Positions 4,297 to 5,287 of a stretch of DNA of 5,287 nucleotides are shown here, one piece after another. The position numbers were made by a program, and so were the translations under genes. The stretch is from Lachnospiraceae bacterium. GTDB lineage: Bacteria > Bacillota > Clostridia > Lachnospirales > Lachnospiraceae. A model generated the notes under the pieces. It did no database searches. It saw only the letters and a list, made by a program, of their open reading frames with translations, and was not told the DNA's origin. The stretch spans positions 1-5,287 of the forward strand of contig CAAGFP010000156.1 in assembly GCA_900769175.1 (NCBI GenBank), written 5' to 3'. The stretch's first letter is position 1, and each line of letters starts with the position of its first letter.

Positions 4297-5287
4297 GATT
4301 TTTCCTCATTTCATAAGCTTTTTTCAATGCTCCCAGATAAGATAAGGAGCCAAAGCCAAGAATCACATCCTCCCTGCCTGCCATAAGAAGTGCCATTTCC
4401 ACGGCTTCTTCCACCGAATCCACCGCGGTCACATTCGGATTGTACGGTCGAATCGCCATGGCAAGGTCAAGTGCCGGCAGCGCCCGTTCTCTCATCGGAG
4501 AAGTCACCGTAATGATTGCTGCTGCACGCTTAGCTGACAGCTCAAGCATGGGGGAATATTCTTTATCTTTTAATACACTCATTATATAAACAATTCTTCT
4601 GTTTGTAAAATACAAATCCAGCGTAGCCATAAGTTTTGCCACTGCATCCGGATTATGCGCTCCGTCAGTGATGAAAACCGGATTTCTTCCAATTACTTCA
4701 AAACGCCCGGGCCAATATGCTTTCTCAAGACCTTTTCTTATTCCGTCATCGCGCAGAAGTACGCCTTGTTTTTTAAGTTCTTCCAGCACAAGAAGGGCAG
4801 TAGCGGCATTTTCAGGCTGAAAATATCCGAGGAGCGATAATTTTATCTGTTTTTTATCCCGAAAAGAAAATGTCTGCCCACGTAAAACAGCACTACCGGC
4901 CTTCACCGGTTTCCGAACAATTTCTTCTTTTTGTACCATAGAAAAATCATTGCAAAGTTCCTTTGCTTTCCGGGATAAAATTTCTGCAACGTTCTCTTCC
5001 TGCGGTGCCGAAACACAGGGGACATTTTTTCTCATAATTCCGGCTTTATTCTCAGCAATTTGTGAAACCGTTTCTCCTAGATATGCGGCATGGTCTAAAC
5101 TTATGGAAGTAAAAACTGTAACCAGCGGCTTTTCAATCACATTGGTTGCGTCATAAAGACCTCCCATTCCGCATTCTAATATCACGAAATCCGTCTGTTT
5201 GATATAAAAATACCAGAAAGCCAGTGCGGTCTGCATCTCGAATTCAGTCGGATGTCTGAGTCCCTCCGCCACCATTTCCTTCGCGGC
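4286..5287 (-). CDS. folC: Folylpolyglutamate / dihydrofolate synthase, 5' end outside window
   Basis: This is a Mur-ligase-type ATP-dependent enzyme that adds glutamate to dihydropteroate or reduced folates. At least 333 codons are present. The frame stays open through the right edge (codons AAKE precede the first ATG at 5275), so that ATG is internal. About 100 residues with the N-terminal P-loop (GTNGKGS-type) should lie outside. Counting from that internal Met, motifs are HPTEFE (8-13), ECGMGGLYDATN (34-45), SLDHAAYLG (59-67), ENKAGI (75-80) with K77 in the place of the carbamylated lysine, LGYFQPENAATA (149-160), WPGRFE (188-193) opening the C-terminal domain, DGAHNPDAV (204-212) and GFGSLSYLG (307-315). 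The usual GLGGRLDATN is GMGGLYDATN here, replacing Arg-Leu. The C-terminus overlaps folE by 11 bp. It is the most upstream operon gene visible; the operon promoter is not in view. Confidence 0.95.
   Translation of the reverse strand, partial: AAKEMVAEGLRHPTEFEMQTALAFWYFYIKQTDFVILECGMGGLYDATNVIEKPLVTVFTSISLDHAAYLGETVSQIAENKAGIMRKNVPCVSAPQEENVAEILSRKAKELCNDFSMVQKEEIVRKPVKAGSAVLRGQTFSFRDKKQIKLSLLGYFQPENAATALLVLEELKKQGVLLRDDGIRKGLEKAYWPGRFEVIGRNPVFITDGAHNPDAVAKLMATLDLYFTNRRIVYIMSVLKDKEYSPMLELSAKRAAAIITVTSPMRERALPALDLAMAIRPYNPNVTAVDSVEEAVEMALLMAGREDVILGFGSLSYLGALKKAYEMRKNHDR

Noticed and set aside
1..5287. A defence system, mobile element or other new multigene system
   Set aside because: All large genes on the minus strand belong to folate synthesis or sit within that operon, and the only other gene is a lone envelope protein. 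No transposase, integrase, CRISPR repeat or phage-like gene is seen.

Overview
The window looks like a piece of a low-to-moderate GC Firmicutes chromosome, most likely a Clostridia member of the Lachnospiraceae type. This rests on three things: the fused FolB-FolK protein, the tight folate gene order, and a membrane-anchored DUF5050-type beta-propeller protein, a kind common in that family. This placement comes from recognising protein families by eye; no search was run.

Layout. Bases 1-161 are a non-coding upstream region with a likely promoter and an 18-bp perfect palindrome that looks like a repressor operator. Bases 162-1217 (+) encode a 351-residue protein with one N-terminal membrane anchor and a repeated YxYF...LYxxD pattern. 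It meets the folate genes tail to tail. The roughly 110 bp between them form one long imperfect hairpin with a T-tract on the minus side, the probable terminator of the folate operon. Everything from 1328 to the right edge is on the minus strand, transcribed in the order folC (5' end outside the window), folE, an HD-domain hydrolase gene, folP, and a folB-folK fusion.

How the genes work together. FolE makes 7,8-dihydroneopterin triphosphate from GTP. After removal of its phosphates, FolB cleaves dihydroneopterin to 6-hydroxymethyl-dihydropterin and FolK pyrophosphorylates it. FolP then condenses it with p-aminobenzoate to dihydropteroate, and FolC adds glutamate. The dephosphorylation enzyme (a Nudix FolQ/NudB in many bacteria) and dihydrofolate reductase are not in the window. 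The HD hydrolase sits exactly where a dephosphorylating enzyme would fit, so it is a candidate for the missing step. This is inference from position and fold class, not proof.

The less ordinary details lie between genes. A 21-bp tandem repeat starts on the folE stop codon and carries in-frame stops. A GGATAA hexamer array forms the folP ribosome-binding region. A possible 36-codon ORF with its own candidate promoter lies between the HD gene and folP. The HD protein also has a conserved-looking set of four cysteines. I saw no mobile elements, tRNA/rRNA genes, CRISPR arrays or defence systems. Apart from these points the region is ordinary housekeeping metabolism plus one envelope protein.
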